Assembly: GCF_020379485.1 (NCBI RefSeq)
Contig: NW_026015087.1
Span: 1-64,000 of the forward strand
Direction: 5' to 3'
Source of the DNA: Brassica napus
Lineage: Eukaryota; Streptophyta; Magnoliopsida; Brassicales; Brassicaceae
DNA length: 64,000 bases
The position numbers were made by a program, and so were the translations under genes. The notes beneath the pieces are model-generated. The model ran no database searches and was not told where the DNA came from. It was given only the letters and a program-made list of their open reading frames with translations. Position 1 is the first letter of the stretch; every line of letters starts with the position of its first letter. Of the stretch, positions 1-12,925 are shown in pieces.

Positions 1-187
1 CTGGTGATTCTCCACCACTTTATGTATCCAATCAAGCTGCTCCACAAAGTGATTCATCCTGTTTATTGGCTCCACGATGAATCTGTGCCTATTCCCAAAC
101 TGGAAACTGGAATCACCTGATTTGAAAGTGGGATAAACTTCTTCACCCAACTCCTAGATATTTATTCATCGTCCTGTGATTCTCCAC
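1..187. repeat. Diverged 176-bp satellite monomer, left of R1
   Basis: One satellite unit plus the start of the next. It shares most of the consensus (AATCACCTGATTTGAAAGTG, CAACTCCTA) but has several substitutions and indels not seen in the units to the right of R1, for example in the stretch that normally reads TTTGATTGGAACGACGAAGA. The last five bases, TCCAC (183-187), are the left copy of the R1 target-site duplication. Confidence 0.9.
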
Positions 188-706
188 TGTTACAGGAGCA
201 ATAAAGAGAGGAGAATGACGTAAGAAACAAGAGGGGAACAATTACAACATCCGGATCAAGCAATACTTCAACTTACCTTGCAAGACAAGTCTGTCCGTAC
301 AAGACAACCCTAACTTGGAGTGCAAGCATAAGAGTGACTGATGTAGAAGAGAAGAAGGCAAGAAGAATGTTTGGAATCGCCTAAGGGAAGTGGGGAACCG
401 TTGAGAGTGCAGGTCACGGGTCTGGTAAGGATTCAAAGTCTTCCCACCCGTTAGGACCTGTCACTATCCAGGACCACTTTGCCCATCTCTCCTCTGTCTT
501 ACCTCTTTGTTTATTGTTTCCTAATGTCGACATCTTGCTGTATGAATTCTATAAATGGGTTGTCCCATAAACAAATGATTCAAGGGAAAAGAGTTCTCTA
601 TTATTCTCTTTATCAATCTCACTCTCTCTCTCACGGTTCAACCGAGTTCTTCTCTAATCTCTTCACAAATCTTCCTTAAACTCTCACATAAATCCTATAA
701 CTATTA
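188..706 (+). repeat. R1 5' LTR
   Basis: Starts TGTTACAGG and ends AACTATTA immediately before the primer site. A TATA-like box (TATAAATG) lies at 550-557. A single CCGTACAAG, resembling an SBP-box site, begins at 295. It differs from the 3' LTR by scattered substitutions and indels. Confidence 0.93.
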
Positions 707-718
707 TGGTATCAGAGC
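707..718 (+). other. R1 primer binding site (tRNA-iMet)
   Basis: TGGTATCAGAGC directly follows the 5' LTR. This is the plant initiator-methionine tRNA complement used to prime minus-strand DNA synthesis. The match stops after 12 bases; the other Copia elements here match for about 16. Confidence 0.9.
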
Positions 719-887
719 AGCTGTGCTCTTGAGACCTAAATCTCTTTTTCTTCCGCGAACTCTCTGTGTTTTATTTCTATTTTTGGCAAAGTTCATCCTG
801 TTCTTGAGGTGTTCTTCAATCTCATTTCCAGAATTTGCCAAAAATAGCAAAGTTCATCCAAACTTTCGTTTCTCTCTTTCTCTCTTG

Positions 888-3800
888 ATGGATACCTCCG
901 AGAACCCAAAGATGGTGATGATACCAGTTACTCTCAAGGGTCCTAACTACCTGACATGGGCAAGACTTGCCAAAACAGCTCTCGGAGGCAGAGGTCTTTG
1001 GAGATTGTTGAAGAAGGCCGCCCCACCAAGAAGACTGTCCTAGGAGAGGATGGCAAAGAAGTGGTGGTTGCGGATGCTGGGGATAAGAAGAAAGGTCAGG
1101 AGGACCTCATGGTGTTGTCTATCATCCAGAATAGCCTCGCCCTTCTCTCCAAGAGGCTTATGCATTCTGTGAAACTTCCAAGGAGCTGTGGGATACTCTC
1201 AAGAAGGTGTATGCCAACAAATCCAACATCAGCAAGGTGTATGAAGTAAAAGGAGCAATCAACTCTCTAAGTCAAGAGGACACAGACTTTGATGCTCATT
1301 TTGGGAAGTTCCGGTCTCTATGGGCTGAGCTAGAGATGCTCAGACCCGCAACAGTTGATCCGGATGTTCTACATGAAAGAAGGGAGCAAGATAAGGTCTT
1401 TGCCTTGCTGCTCACTCTCAACCCAGGGTATGATGACCTTATTAGGCACATACTGAGGAACAAGGAGCTTCCATCTCTAGATGAAGTGTGTGCTGAGATT
1501 CAGAAGGAGCACGGCTCAGTGGGTCTCTTTAAGAGAAAGGGAGAGCTAGTGATGGCCAATCAAGCTGAAGGAGCCGAGAGCAAACCTGCCGGAGTAGCCA
1601 ACAAAGGGTACTACAAGCCGGAGGAAAAGAAAGTGTGGGTGTGTGATCATTGCAAGAGGAAGGGTCACGGCAAGGACAAGTGCTGGATACTTCACCCACA
1701 CCTCAAACCGGCTAAGTTCAAGACTGATGGTCGGAGCAAACTACTCAGGTGATGTAGGAGAAGCTTCCACGGCCTACCGCACTCATGAGGGCAAGGGAAA
1801 CCAGGATGAGTCCATCAAGAAATCTGACATTGAGGCACTCATCAAAGCTCTCAAGGAGTCTGGTAAAACTCTTGGTTCCTCTCTTAGTGCATCATATCAA
1901 TTGCCTAGGAGTTTATTCACGGCTTTCAAGTTGCTCATGAATCTGATAGAGTTAAACCCTTAGTCATAGACTCAGGAGCCTCTCATCACATGATTAGTGA
2001 TTTAAACTTGATTAAAATATCACTCCTGCAGTAGGAAATGTTATGATAGCTGATGGTAACAAGGTTCCAATTAAGGCATAGGGGAACTTAAATTATTTGA
2101 GAAAGAATCCAAAGCCTTCTACATGCCTAGTTTCACTTCTAATTATTATCTGTGAAAAGGGTGACCAATGACTTGAATTGCAATGTTATATTTACGCCTG
2201 ATGATGTCTACTTTCAGGATATTGACTCATGTAGGTTGCTTGGCAAAGGTGTGAGCAAGGGAAACCTGTACTTGCTAGAAGACACTAAGCTTGCATCCGA
2301 TCTATCTGTTGCTTTCAATTCAAGTTTTAATTTCCCTAAAGATGTAATGGGCATGCTAGATTAGGACATCCTCATTCTCGTGCCTTGAACATCATGTTGC
2401 CTAGTATTTCATTCCAACAAGATTGTGAAGCTTGTATCTTAGGAAAACATTGCAAAACTGTATTTCCCAAGTCTAGTACAATCTATGAACACTGCTTTGA
2501 TTTAATCCACTCGGATGTATGGACAGCTCCATGTCTTTCTAGAGAACATCACAAGTATTTTGTGACCTTTATTGATGAGAAATCCAAGTACACATGGATC
2601 ACTCTCTTACAATCAAAGGATAGGGTCTTAGATGCATTTATAAACTTTGAAACATATGTCTCTAACCATTATAATGCCAAAGTTAAGATTTTGAGATCAG
2701 ATAATGGAGGAGAGTACACCAGCAATGCATTCAAAGCTCATCTAGCCAAACAAGGTGTGATTCATCAAACCAGCTGTCCATACACTCCCCAACAAAATGG
2801 TGTGGCCGAGAGGAAGAACAGGCATCTCATGGAGGTCACTAGGAGCATGATGTTCCATACTAGTGTCCCAAAGAGCTTTTGGGGTGATGCGGTCCTAACT
2901 GCATGCTACCTGATCAACCGCATTCCTACCAGAGTTCTACAAGACTGCTCTCCATTTGAGGTATTGAACAAAGCTAAACCATCTATTGATCATATGCGTG
3001 TGTTTGGGTGCCTTTGTTTTGTTTTAAAACCAGGAGAACTGAGGAACAAACTGGAGGCTAAGAGCACAAGAGCTATGTTCATTGGGTATTCACCAAACCA
3101 GAAGGGCTATAAGTGCTATGAACCAGAGACTAGGAGAGTCTTGGTATCTAGAGATGTGAAGTTTGTAGAAACCAGAGGGTACTACAACAACAAGGATTGG
3201 AATGAGCTGGAGAACCTGTCTCAATCCGCATCAGATAGAGCAGCCAATCTCAGACAAGTCATGAGGAGACTTGGGGTCAGCTTACCTATGGAAGAGCCGG
3301 GACAAGCAGGATCAGATAATGTGGGAGGATCAAGCCGGTCTGAAGAGCAAACCGAGACAACTACAGATGAAGTTGAGATCCAAGAAGCTGCTCCCCTTGA
3401 TCCTGAGGGGGGAAATCAGGGTGAACCACCTGTTCATGATCAAGAAGAGCACCATGACCAAGAGGAGGAAGTGGAGGATCAGAATCAGAACTTGGAAGGT
3501 GGAGAAGGCACTCAGAATGAAAAGATCAGCCAGTACTTAGGAGAAGTACTAGGATCAAGAAGCCGGCTTCAAACTGGAACAACACCAGAGTCTACTTCAA
3601 TGCAGAGGCAGTAGCTCACCCACCCAGTGGCGTGTGCTCCCTAGCTCACTATCCAGAAGAACATCAAGCCTTTGTGGGCTCATTGGATCAGGAATGGATA
3701 CCAAGAACATATGCAGAAGCTATGGAAGATGATGAATGGAGGGAATCAGTGAATGATGAAATGGGAGCCATGGAGAGGAACAACACCTGGTATGAGACAG

Positions 3801-5374
3801 AGCTTCCAAAAGGAAAGAAAGCCGTGACCAGCAGACTCATACACACCATCAAGTATCTTGCAAATGGAAAGCCAGAAAGAAAAAAGACCAGATTGGTAGC
3901 AAGAGGATACACCCAAGTTTATGGAGAAGACTATCTAGACACCTTTGCACCAGTGGCCAAGCTTCACACAATCCGGATTATCCTTTCATTGGCAGTAAAT
4001 CAAGAGTGGGATCTTTGGCAAATGGATGTGAAGAATGCCTTCTTGCAAGGTGAACTAGAAGATGAGGTATATATGAGACCACCGCCGGGAATGGAAGAGA
4101 TGGTGAAACCAGGGAATGTACTCAGACTCAGAAAAGCCATCTATGGTTTGAAACAATCACCAAGAGCTTGGTATCACAAGCTGAGCACTACACTGAATGG
4201 GAGAGGCTTTGTGAAGTCTCAAGCGGATCACACACTCTTCACTCTCACCAGCAAGCAAGGGATTGTTGTGATTCTAGTCTATGTGGATGATATCATCATC
4301 ACTGGTTGTGACAAGGAGGGGATCAGTTCAACCAAGACCTTTCTTAAAGCCGCATTTGATATCAAAGACCTAGGAGAACTGAAGTACTTCCTCGGCATTG
4401 AGATGTGCAGATCAAAGGAAGGATTGTTCATGTCCCAAAAAAAGTATACCCTGGACATCTTAAAGGAGGCAGGAGATCTTGGAGGAAGACAAGCCAAGAC
4501 ACCACTTGAAGAAGGTTACAAGGTATTGCGAGAGGGGAGTATGAAGATACTCCATTTGAAGATGTCAAACAATATAGACGGATGGTTGGGAAGCTGATCT
4601 ATCTAACCATCACTCGGCCCAGATGTGTGCTTTGCAGTTAATCAAGTAAGCCAACATATGCAAACTCCCAAGGTTCATCACTGGAACATGGTGGAGAGGA
4701 TACTAAGATACTTGAGAGAGGCACCAGGTCAGGGTGTATGGATGGCTTGCAACAAGAACACTGAGGTGATAGGATACTGTGATGCAGATTGGGCTGGGGA
4801 CAGAATAGACAGAAGATCAACCACCGGCTATTGTACATTCATTGGAGGAAATCTGGTCACTTGGAAGAGCAAGAAACAGAAGGTAGTGTCTTGCTCTAGT
4901 GCAGAAGCAGAGTACAGATCAATGAGGAAGCTAACCAGTGAGCTTATCTGGATAAAAGGGCTTCTAGGCGACTTGGGAATTGAGATCAAAACTCCCATGA
5001 CCATGCATTGTGACAACCAAGCCGCAATACACATTGCATCCAACTCAGTCTTCCATGAGAGGACAAAACACATAGAAGTGGACTGCCACAAGGTAAGACA
5101 AGCAGTAGAGCAGCAAGTGATTCTCCCATGTTATACAAGAAGTGAGGATCAGCTGGCTGACATCTTCACCAAGGCGGCCAGTAGCAAAGTTTGTGAGTCC
5201 ATTCTTCCAAGACTTGGACTCATAAACCTCCCATGTCAATATCCCCTCACCATGGAGTATTCTACTCTTTTTCCTTTGCTTGGTTTTTATCCCAAGTGGT
5301 TTTTCCAAGTAAAGTTTTTAATGAGGGAATGCTTCATGGTTTCCAAGCTTGACAATCACCACTGTCAAGCTTGA
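888..5374 (+). pseudogene. R1 gag-pol polyprotein, broken
   Basis: The remains of a Copia Gag-Pol begin at ATG 888 and run through several frames. Gag lies at about 888-1750, with frame changes near 1015-1020 and 1207-1249, and ends in a zinc knuckle of form C-x2-C-x4-H-x4-C near 1648-1690. A protease motif (DSGASHHM) lies near 1968-1995, followed by small deletions and frame changes up to about 2385. Integrase (HSDVW, SDNGGEY, GVAERKN) runs from about 2385 to 3100, then a frame break near 3540-3632. RT with YVDD lies near 4280 and RNase H with CDADWAGD near 4775. There is another frame break near 4597-4625. The normal stop seen in relatives is lost and the last frame runs on to 5374. No functional product is expected. 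Confidence 0.9.
5274..5314 (+). other. R1 conserved tail stem-loop
   Basis: Arms at 5274-5283 and 5305-5314 pair over 10 positions, one of them G-U. The loop contains TTTTATCCCAAGTGGTTTTT, and GTTTTTAATGAGGG follows. The arm sequence differs from every other element in the window, while the loop and the 3' flank are almost the same. Confidence 0.75.
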
Positions 5375-5381
5375 GGGGGAG
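5344..5381 (+). other. R1 hairpin and polypurine tract
   Basis: An 11-bp perfect inverted repeat (CAAGCTTGACA at 5344-5354 and its complement at 5363-5373, 8-nt loop) runs into the polypurine tract GAGGGGGAG (5373-5381). The 3' LTR starts at the next base. The tract primes plus-strand DNA synthesis. Confidence 0.88.
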
Positions 5382-5905
5382 TGTTGACATGAAGCAATAA
5401 AGAGAGGAGAATGAAGTAAGAAGCAAGAGGGGAACATTACATCCGGATCAAGCAATCACTCAACTTACCTTGCTACACAAGTCTGTCCGTACAAGACAAC
5501 CCTAACTTGGAGTGCAAGACATAAGAGTGACTGATGTAGAAGAGAAGAAGGCAAGAAGAATGTTTGGAATCGCCTAAGGGAAGTGGGGAACCGTTGAGAG
5601 TGCAGGTCACGGGTCTGGTTAAGGATTCAAAGTCTTCCCACCCGTTAGGACCTGTCACTATCCAGGACCACTTTGCCCATCTCTCCTCTGTCTTAACTTC
5701 TTTGTTTATTGTTTCCTTAATGTCGACATCTTGCTGTATGAATTCTATAAATGGGTTGTTCCCATAAACAAATCATTCAAGGGAAAAGAGTTCTCTATTA
5801 TTCTCTTTGTCAATCTCACTCTCTCTCTCACGGTTCAACCTAGTTCTTCTCTAATCTCTTCACAAAACTTCCTTAAACTCTCACATAAATTCTCTAAAAC
5901 TATTA
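5382..5905 (+). repeat. R1 3' LTR
   Basis: Starts TGTTGACATG and ends AAACTATTA, followed by the right TSD copy TCCAC (5906-5910) and satellite. A TATA-like box lies at 5746-5753. Confidence 0.93.
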
Positions 5906-8900
5906 TCCACACCACTTTATGTATCCAAATCAAGCTTCTTACAAAGTGATTCATCCTGGTTTGATTGAACGACGAAGAAGCTGTGCTATTCCCAAACTGG
6001 GAAACTGGAATCACCTGATTTGAAAGGGGATAACTTCTTCATCCCAACTCCTATGAGATTTATTCAACTTCCTGGTGATTCTCCACCACTTTATGTATCC
6101 AAATCAAGCTTCTTACAAAGAGATTCATCCTGGTTTGATTGGAACGACGAAGAAGCTGTGCTATTCCCAAACTGGAAACTGGAATCACCTGATTTGAAAG
6201 TGGGATAACTTCTTCTTTCCCAACTCCTATGAGATTTATTCAACTTCCTGGTGATTCTCCACCACTTTATGTATCCAAATCAAGCTTCTCACAAAGTGAT
6301 TCATCCTGGTTTGATTGGAACGACGAAGAAGCTGTGCTATTCCCAAACTGGGAAACTGGAATCACCTGATTTGAAAGTGGGATAACTTCTTCATCCCAAC
6401 TCCTATGAGATTTATTCAACTTCCTGGTGATTCTCCACCACTTTATGTATCCAAATCAAGCTTCTTACAAAGTGATTCATCCTGGTTTGATTGGAACGAC
6501 GAAGAAGCTGTGCTATTCCCAAACTGGGAAACTGGAATCACCTGATTTGAAAGTGGGATAACTTCTTCATCCCAACTCCTATGAGATTTATTCAACTTCA
6601 ACTTCCTGGTGATTCTCCACCACTTTATGTATCCAAATCAAGCTTCTCACAAAGTGATTCATCCTGGTTTGATTGGAACGACGAAGAAGCTGTGCTATTC
6701 CCAAACTGGGAAACTGGAATCACCTGATTTGAAAGTGGGATAACTTCTTCATCCAACTCCTATGAGATTTATTCAACTTCCTGGTGATTCTCCACCACTT
6801 TATGTATCCAAATCAAGCTTCTCACAAAGTGATTCATCCTGGTTTGATTGGAACGACGAAGAAGCTGTGCTATTCCCAAACTGGGAAACTGGAATCACCT
6901 GATTTGAAAGTGGGATAACTTCTTCATCCCAACTCCTATGAGATTTATTCAACTTCCTGGTGATTCTCCACCACTTTATGTATCCAAATCAAGCTTCTTA
7001 CAAAGTGATTCATCCTGGTTTGATTGGAACGACGAAGAAGCTGTGCTATTCCCAAACTGGGAAACTGGAATCACCTGATTTGAAAGTGGGATAACTTCTT
7101 CATCCCAACTCCTATGAGATTTATTCAACTTCCTGGTGATTCTCCACCACTTTATGTATCCAAATCAAGCTTCTTACAAAGTGATTCATCCTGGTTTGAT
7201 TGGAACGACGAAGAAGCTGTGCTATTCCCAAACTGGGAAACTGGAATCACCTGATTTGAAAGTGGGATAACTTCTTCATCCCAACTCCTATGAGATTTAT
7301 TCAACTTCCTGGTGATTCTTCCACCACTTTATGTATCCAAATCAAGCTTTCACAAAGTGATTCATCCTGGTTTGATTGGAACGACGAAGAAGCTGTGCTA
7401 TTCCCAAACTGGGAAACTGGAATCACCTGATTTGAAAGTGGGATAACTTCTTCATCCCAACTCCTATGAGATTTATTCAACTTCCTGGTGATTCTCCACC
7501 ACTTTATGTATCCAAATCAAGCTTCTCACAAAGTGATTCATCCTGGTTTGATTGGAACGACGAAGAAGCTGTGCTATTCCCAAACTGGGAAACTGGAATC
7601 ACCTGATTTGAAAGTGGGATAACTTCTTCATCCCAACTCCTATGAGATTTATTCAACTTCCTGGTGATTCTCCACCACTTTATGTATCCAAATCAAGCTT
7701 CTCACAAAGTGATTCATCCTGGTTTGATTGGAACGACGAAGAAGCTGTGCTATTCCCAAACTGGGAAACTGGAATCACCTGATTTGAAAGTGGGATAACT
7801 TCTTTCCCAAACTCCTATGAGATTTATTCAACTTCCTGGTGATTCTCCACCACTTTATGTATCCAAATCAAGCTTCTCACAAAGTGATTCATCCTGGTTT
7901 GATTGGAACGACGAAGAAGCTGTGCTATTCCCAAACTGGGAAACTGGAATCACCTGATTTGAAAGTGGGATAACTTCTTCATCCAACTCCTATATGATTT
8001 ATTCAACTTCCTGGTGATTCTCCACCACTTTATGTATCCAAATCAAGCTTCTACAAAGATTCATCCTGGTTTGATTGGAACGACGAAGAAGCTGTGCCTA
8101 TTCCCAAACTGGGAAACTGGAATCACCTGATTTGAAAGTGGGATAACACTTCTTCATCCCAACTCCTATGAGATTTATTCAACTTCCTGGTGATTCTCCA
8201 CCACTTTATGTATCCAAATCAAGCTTCTCACAAAGTGATTCATCCTGGTTTGATTGGAACGACGAAGAAGCTGTGCTATTCCCAAACTGGGAAACTGGAA
8301 TCACCTGATTTGAAAGTGGGATAACTTCTTCATCCCAACTCCTATGAGATTTATTCAACTTCCTGGTGATTCTCCACCACTTTATGTATCCAAATCAAGC
8401 TTCTTACAAAGAGATTCATCCTGGTTTGATTGGAACGACGAAGAAGCTGTGCTATTCCCAAACTGGGAAACTGGAATCACCTGATTTGAAAGTGATATAA
8501 CTTCTTCATCCCAACTCCTATGAGATTTATTCAACTTCCTGGTGATTCTCCACCACTTTATGTATCCAAATCAAGCTTCTCACAAAGTGATTCATCCTGG
8601 TTTGATTGGAACGACGAAGAAGCTGTGCTATTCCCAAACTGGGAAACTGGAATCACCTGATTTGAAAGTGGGATAACTTCTTCATCCAACTCCTATGAGA
8701 TTTATTCAACTTCCTGGTGATTCTCCACCACTTTATGTATCCAAATCAAGCTTCTCACAAAGTGATTCATCCTGGTTTGATTGGAACGACGAAGAAGCTG
8801 TGCTATTCCCAAACTGGGAAACTGGAATCACCTGATTTGAAAGTGGGATAACTTCTTCATCCAACTCCTATGAGATTTATTCAACTTCCTGGTGATTCTC

Positions 8901-11900
8901 CACCACTTTATGTATCCAAATCAAGCTTCTCACAAAGTGATTCATCCTGGTTTGATTGGAACGACGAAGAAGCTGTGCTATTCCCAAACTGGGAAACTGG
9001 AATCACCTGATTTGAAAGTGGGATAACTTCTTCATCCCAACTCCTATGAGATTTATTCAACTTCCTGGTGATTCTCCACCACTTATGTATCCAAATCAAG
9101 CTTCTCACAAAGTGATTCATCCTGGTTTGATTGGAACGACGAAGAAGCTGTGTATTCCCAAACTGGGAAACTGGAATCACCTGATTTGAAAGTGGGATAA
9201 CTTCTTCATCCCAACTCCTATGAGATTTATTCAACTTCCTGGTGATTCTCCACCACTTTATGTATCCAAATCAAGCTTCTCACAAAGTGATTCATCCTGG
9301 TTTGATTGGAACGACGAAGAAGCTGTGCTATTCCCAAACTGGGAAACTGGAATCACCTGATTTGAAAGTGGGATAACTTCTTCATCCCAACTCCTATGAG
9401 ATTTATTCAACTTCCTGGTGATTCTCCACCACTTTATGTATCCAAATCAAGCTTCTTACAAAGTGATTCATCCTGGTTTGATTGGAACGACGAAGAAGCT
9501 GTGCTATTCCCAAACTGGGAAACTGGAATCACCTGATTTGAAAGTGGGATAACTTCTTCGCCAACTCCTATGAGATTTATTCAACTTCCTGGTGATTCTC
9601 CACCACTTTATGTATCCAAATCAAGCTTCTCACAAAGTGATTCATCCTGGTTTGATTGGAACGACGAAGAAGCTGTGCTATTCCCAAACTGGGAAACTGG
9701 AATCACCTGATTTGAAAGTGGGATAACTTCTTCATCCCAACTCCTATGAGATTTATTCAACTTCCTGGTGATTCTCCACCACTTTATGTATCCAAATCAA
9801 GCTTCTTACAAAGAGATTCATCCTGGTTTGATTGGAACGACGAAGAAGCTGTGCTATTCCCAAACTGGGAAACTGGAATCACCTGATTTGAAAGTGGGAT
9901 AACTTCTTTTCCCAACTCCTATGAGATTTATTCAACTTCCTGGTGATTCTCCACCACTTTATGTATCCAAATCAAGCTTCTCACAAAGTGATTCATCCTG
10001 GTTTGATTGGAACGACGAAGAAGCTGTCTATTTCCCAAACTGGGAAACTGGAATCACCTGATTTGAAAGTGGGATAACTTCTTCGCCCAACTCCTATGAG
10101 ATTTATTCAACTTCCTGGTGATTCTCCACCACTTTATGTATCCAAATCAAGCTTCTCACAAAGTGATTCATCCTGGTTTGATTGGAAGGACGAAGAAGCT
10201 GTGCTATTCCCAAATTGGGAAACTGGAATCACTTGATTTGAAAGTGGGATAACTTCTTCATCCCAACTCCTATGAGATTTATTCAACTTCCTGGTGATTC
10301 TCCACCACTTTATGTATCCAAATCAAGCTTCTCACAAAGTGATTCATCCTGGTTTGTTGATTGGAACGACGAAGAAGCTGTGCTATTCCCAAACTGGGAA
10401 ACTGGAATCACCTGATTTGAAAGTGGGATAACTTCTTCATCCCAACTCCTATGAGATTTATTCAACTTCCTGGTGATTCTCCACCACTTTATGTATCCAA
10501 ATCAAGCTTCTCACAAAGTGATTCATCCTGGTTTGATTGGAACGACGAAGAAGCTGTGCTATTCCCAAACTGGGAAACTGGAATCACCTGATTTGAAAGT
10601 GGGATAACTTCTTCATCCAACTCCTATGAGATTTATTCAACTTCCTGGTGATTCTCCACCACTTTATGTATCCAAATCAAGCTTCTCACAAAGTGATTCA
10701 TCCTGGTTTGATTGGAACGACGAAGAAGCTGTGCTATTCCCAAACTGGGAAACTGGAATCACCTGATTTGAAAGTGGGATAACTTCTTCATCCCAACTCC
10801 TATGAGATTTATTCAACTTCCTGGTGATTCTCCACCACTTTATGTATCCAAATCAAGCTTCTCACAAAGTGATTCATCCTGGTTTGATTGGAACGACGAA
10901 GAAGCTGTGCTATTCCCAAACTGGGAAACTGGAATCACCTGATTTGAAAGTGGGATAACTTCTTCATCCAACTCCTATGAGATTTATTCAACTTCCTGGT
11001 GATTCTCCACCACTTTATGTATCCAAATCAAGCTTCTCACAAAGTGATCATCCTCTGGTTTGATTGGAACGAAAGAAGCTGTGCTATTCCCAAACTGGGA
11101 AACTGGAATCACCTGATTTGAAAGTGGGATAACTTCTTCATCCCAACTCCTATGAGATTTATTCAACTTCCTGGTGATTCTCCACCACTTTATGTATCCA
11201 AATCAAGCTTCTCACAAAGTGATTCATCCTGGTTTGATTGGAACGACGAAGAAGCTGTGCTATTCCCAAACTGGGAACTGGAATCACCTGATTTGAAAGT
11301 GGGATAACTTCTTCATCCCAACTCCTATGAGATTTATTCAACTTCCTGGTGATTCTCCACCACTTTATGTATCCAAATCAAGCTTCTTACAAAGTGATTC
11401 ATCCTGGTTTGATTGGAACGACGAAGAAGCTGTGCTATTCCCAAACTGGGAAACTGGAATCACCTGATTTGAAAGTGGGATAACTTCTTCATCCCAACTC
11501 CTATGAGATTTATTCAACTTCCTGGTGATTCTCCACCACTTTATGTATCCAAATCAAGCTTCTCACAAAGTGATTCATCCTGGTTTGATTGAACGAACGG
11601 GGAAACTGTGTAGAAGAGACAAAGACAGGTTTGATGGAAAGCTGTGCTATTCCCAAACTGGGAAACTGGAATCACCTGATTTGAAAGTGGGATAACTTCT
11701 TCATCCCAACTCCTATGAGATTTATTCAACTTCCTGGTGATTCTCCACCACTTTATGTATCCAAATCAAGCTTCTCACAAAGTGATTCATCCTGGTTTGA
11801 TTGGAACGACGAAGAAGCTGTGCTATTCCCAACTGGGAAACTGGAATCACCTGATTTGAAAGTGGGATAACTTCTTCATCCCCAACTCCTATGAGATTTA

Positions 11901-12702
11901 TTCAACTTCCTGGTGATTCTCCACCACTTTATGTATCCAAATCAAGCTTCTCACAAAGTGATTCATCCTGGTTTGATTGGAACGACGATGAAGCTGTGCT
12001 ATTCCCAAACTGGGAAACTGGAATCACCTGATTTGAAAGTGGGATAACTTCTTCATCCCAACTCCTATGAGATTTATTCAACTTCCTGGTGATTCTCCAC
12101 CACTTAATGTATCCAAATCAAGCTTCTTACAAAGATTCATCCTGGTTTGATTGGAACGACGAAAAGCTGTGCTATTCCAAACTGGGAAACTGGAATCACC
12201 TGATTTGAAAGTGGGATAACTTCTTCATCCCAACTCCTATGAGATTTATTCAACTTCCTGGTGATTCTCCACCACTTTATGTATCCAAATCAAGCTTCTC
12301 ACAAAGAGATTCATCCTGGTTTGATTGGAACGACGAAGAAGCTGTGCTATTCCCAAACTGGGAAACTGGAATCACCTGATTTGAAAGTGGGATAACTTCT
12401 TCATCCCAACTCCTATGAGATTTATTCAACTTCCTGGTGATTCTCCACCACTTTATGTATCCAAATCAAGCTTCTCACAAAGTGATTCATCCTGGTTTGA
12501 TGGAACGACAAAGAAGCTGTCCTATTCCCAAACTGGGAAACTGGAATCACCTGATTTGAAAGTGGGATAACTTCTTCATCCCAACTCCTATGAGATTTAT
12601 TCAACTTCCTGGTGATTCTCCACCACTTTATGTATCCAAATCAAGCTTCTCACAAAGTGATTCATCCTGGTTTGATTGGAATGACGATGAAGCTGTGCTA
12701 TT
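5906..12702. repeat. 176-bp satellite array, about 38 monomers (CentBr-like)
   Basis: Head-to-tail copies spaced 175-176 bp apart by the landmark CTGGTGATTCTCC (6072, 6248, 6424, 6781, 6957, 7133 and so on). One unit is 182 bp because of a repeated AACTTC before 6606. Almost all units carry a HindIII site inside ATCAAGCTTCT. Variation is mostly single-base indels and a few recurrent alleles (CTTCTCAC, CTTCTTAC, CAAAGAGATTC). Each unit contains short dyads: TTCCCA-AAC-TGGGAA and AATCA-CC-TGATT. From memory the reverse complement matches the Brassica centromeric satellite CentBr. It clearly differs from the Arabidopsis 178-bp repeat. Confidence 0.92.
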
Positions 12703-12925
12703 TGTTGACTTAAGAAATAAATGGAGTTGGTGAAGTGTTGAGTTGAGATTGAGTCTTGAGCAAGAATAGGGCAAGACCTCCGGAGATTGTCTATGAAGAC
12801 TTTAGGAGTGTCTGAAGGTGTCCAGAAGTGCTCATATGGCTGTGCAAAGATAGGCCCAAGTCCAGGAGGGACTTAGAAGTGTGTTGGGGAGCAAATGGGC
12901 AAGTGTGCATACTTAGGGCGAGGCA

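Larger units (their letters stand above)
188..5905 (+). mobile_element. R1: degenerate Ty1/Copia LTR retrotransposon
   Basis: A complete element of 5718 bp with LTRs of 519 and 524 bp, a tRNA-iMet primer site, a broken gag-pol and a polypurine tract. The TSD is TCCAC (183-187 and 5906-5910), and satellite sequence continues on both sides. The order protease, integrase, RT, RNase H is that of Copia. Many frameshifts and deletions make it the oldest-looking insertion in the window. LTR ends are TG...TA, not the usual TG...CA. Confidence 0.95.

Noticed and set aside
8908..9234. Open frames of 60-108 codons on the minus strand of the satellite (MNKSHRSWDEEV type)
   Set aside because: They arise from the repeat itself. 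The 176-bp period is not a multiple of three and frames survive only where indels occur. No codon-level conservation is evident.
5906..12702. CRISPR-like array
   Set aside because: Direct head-to-tail repeats with no unique spacers, in a plant genome.
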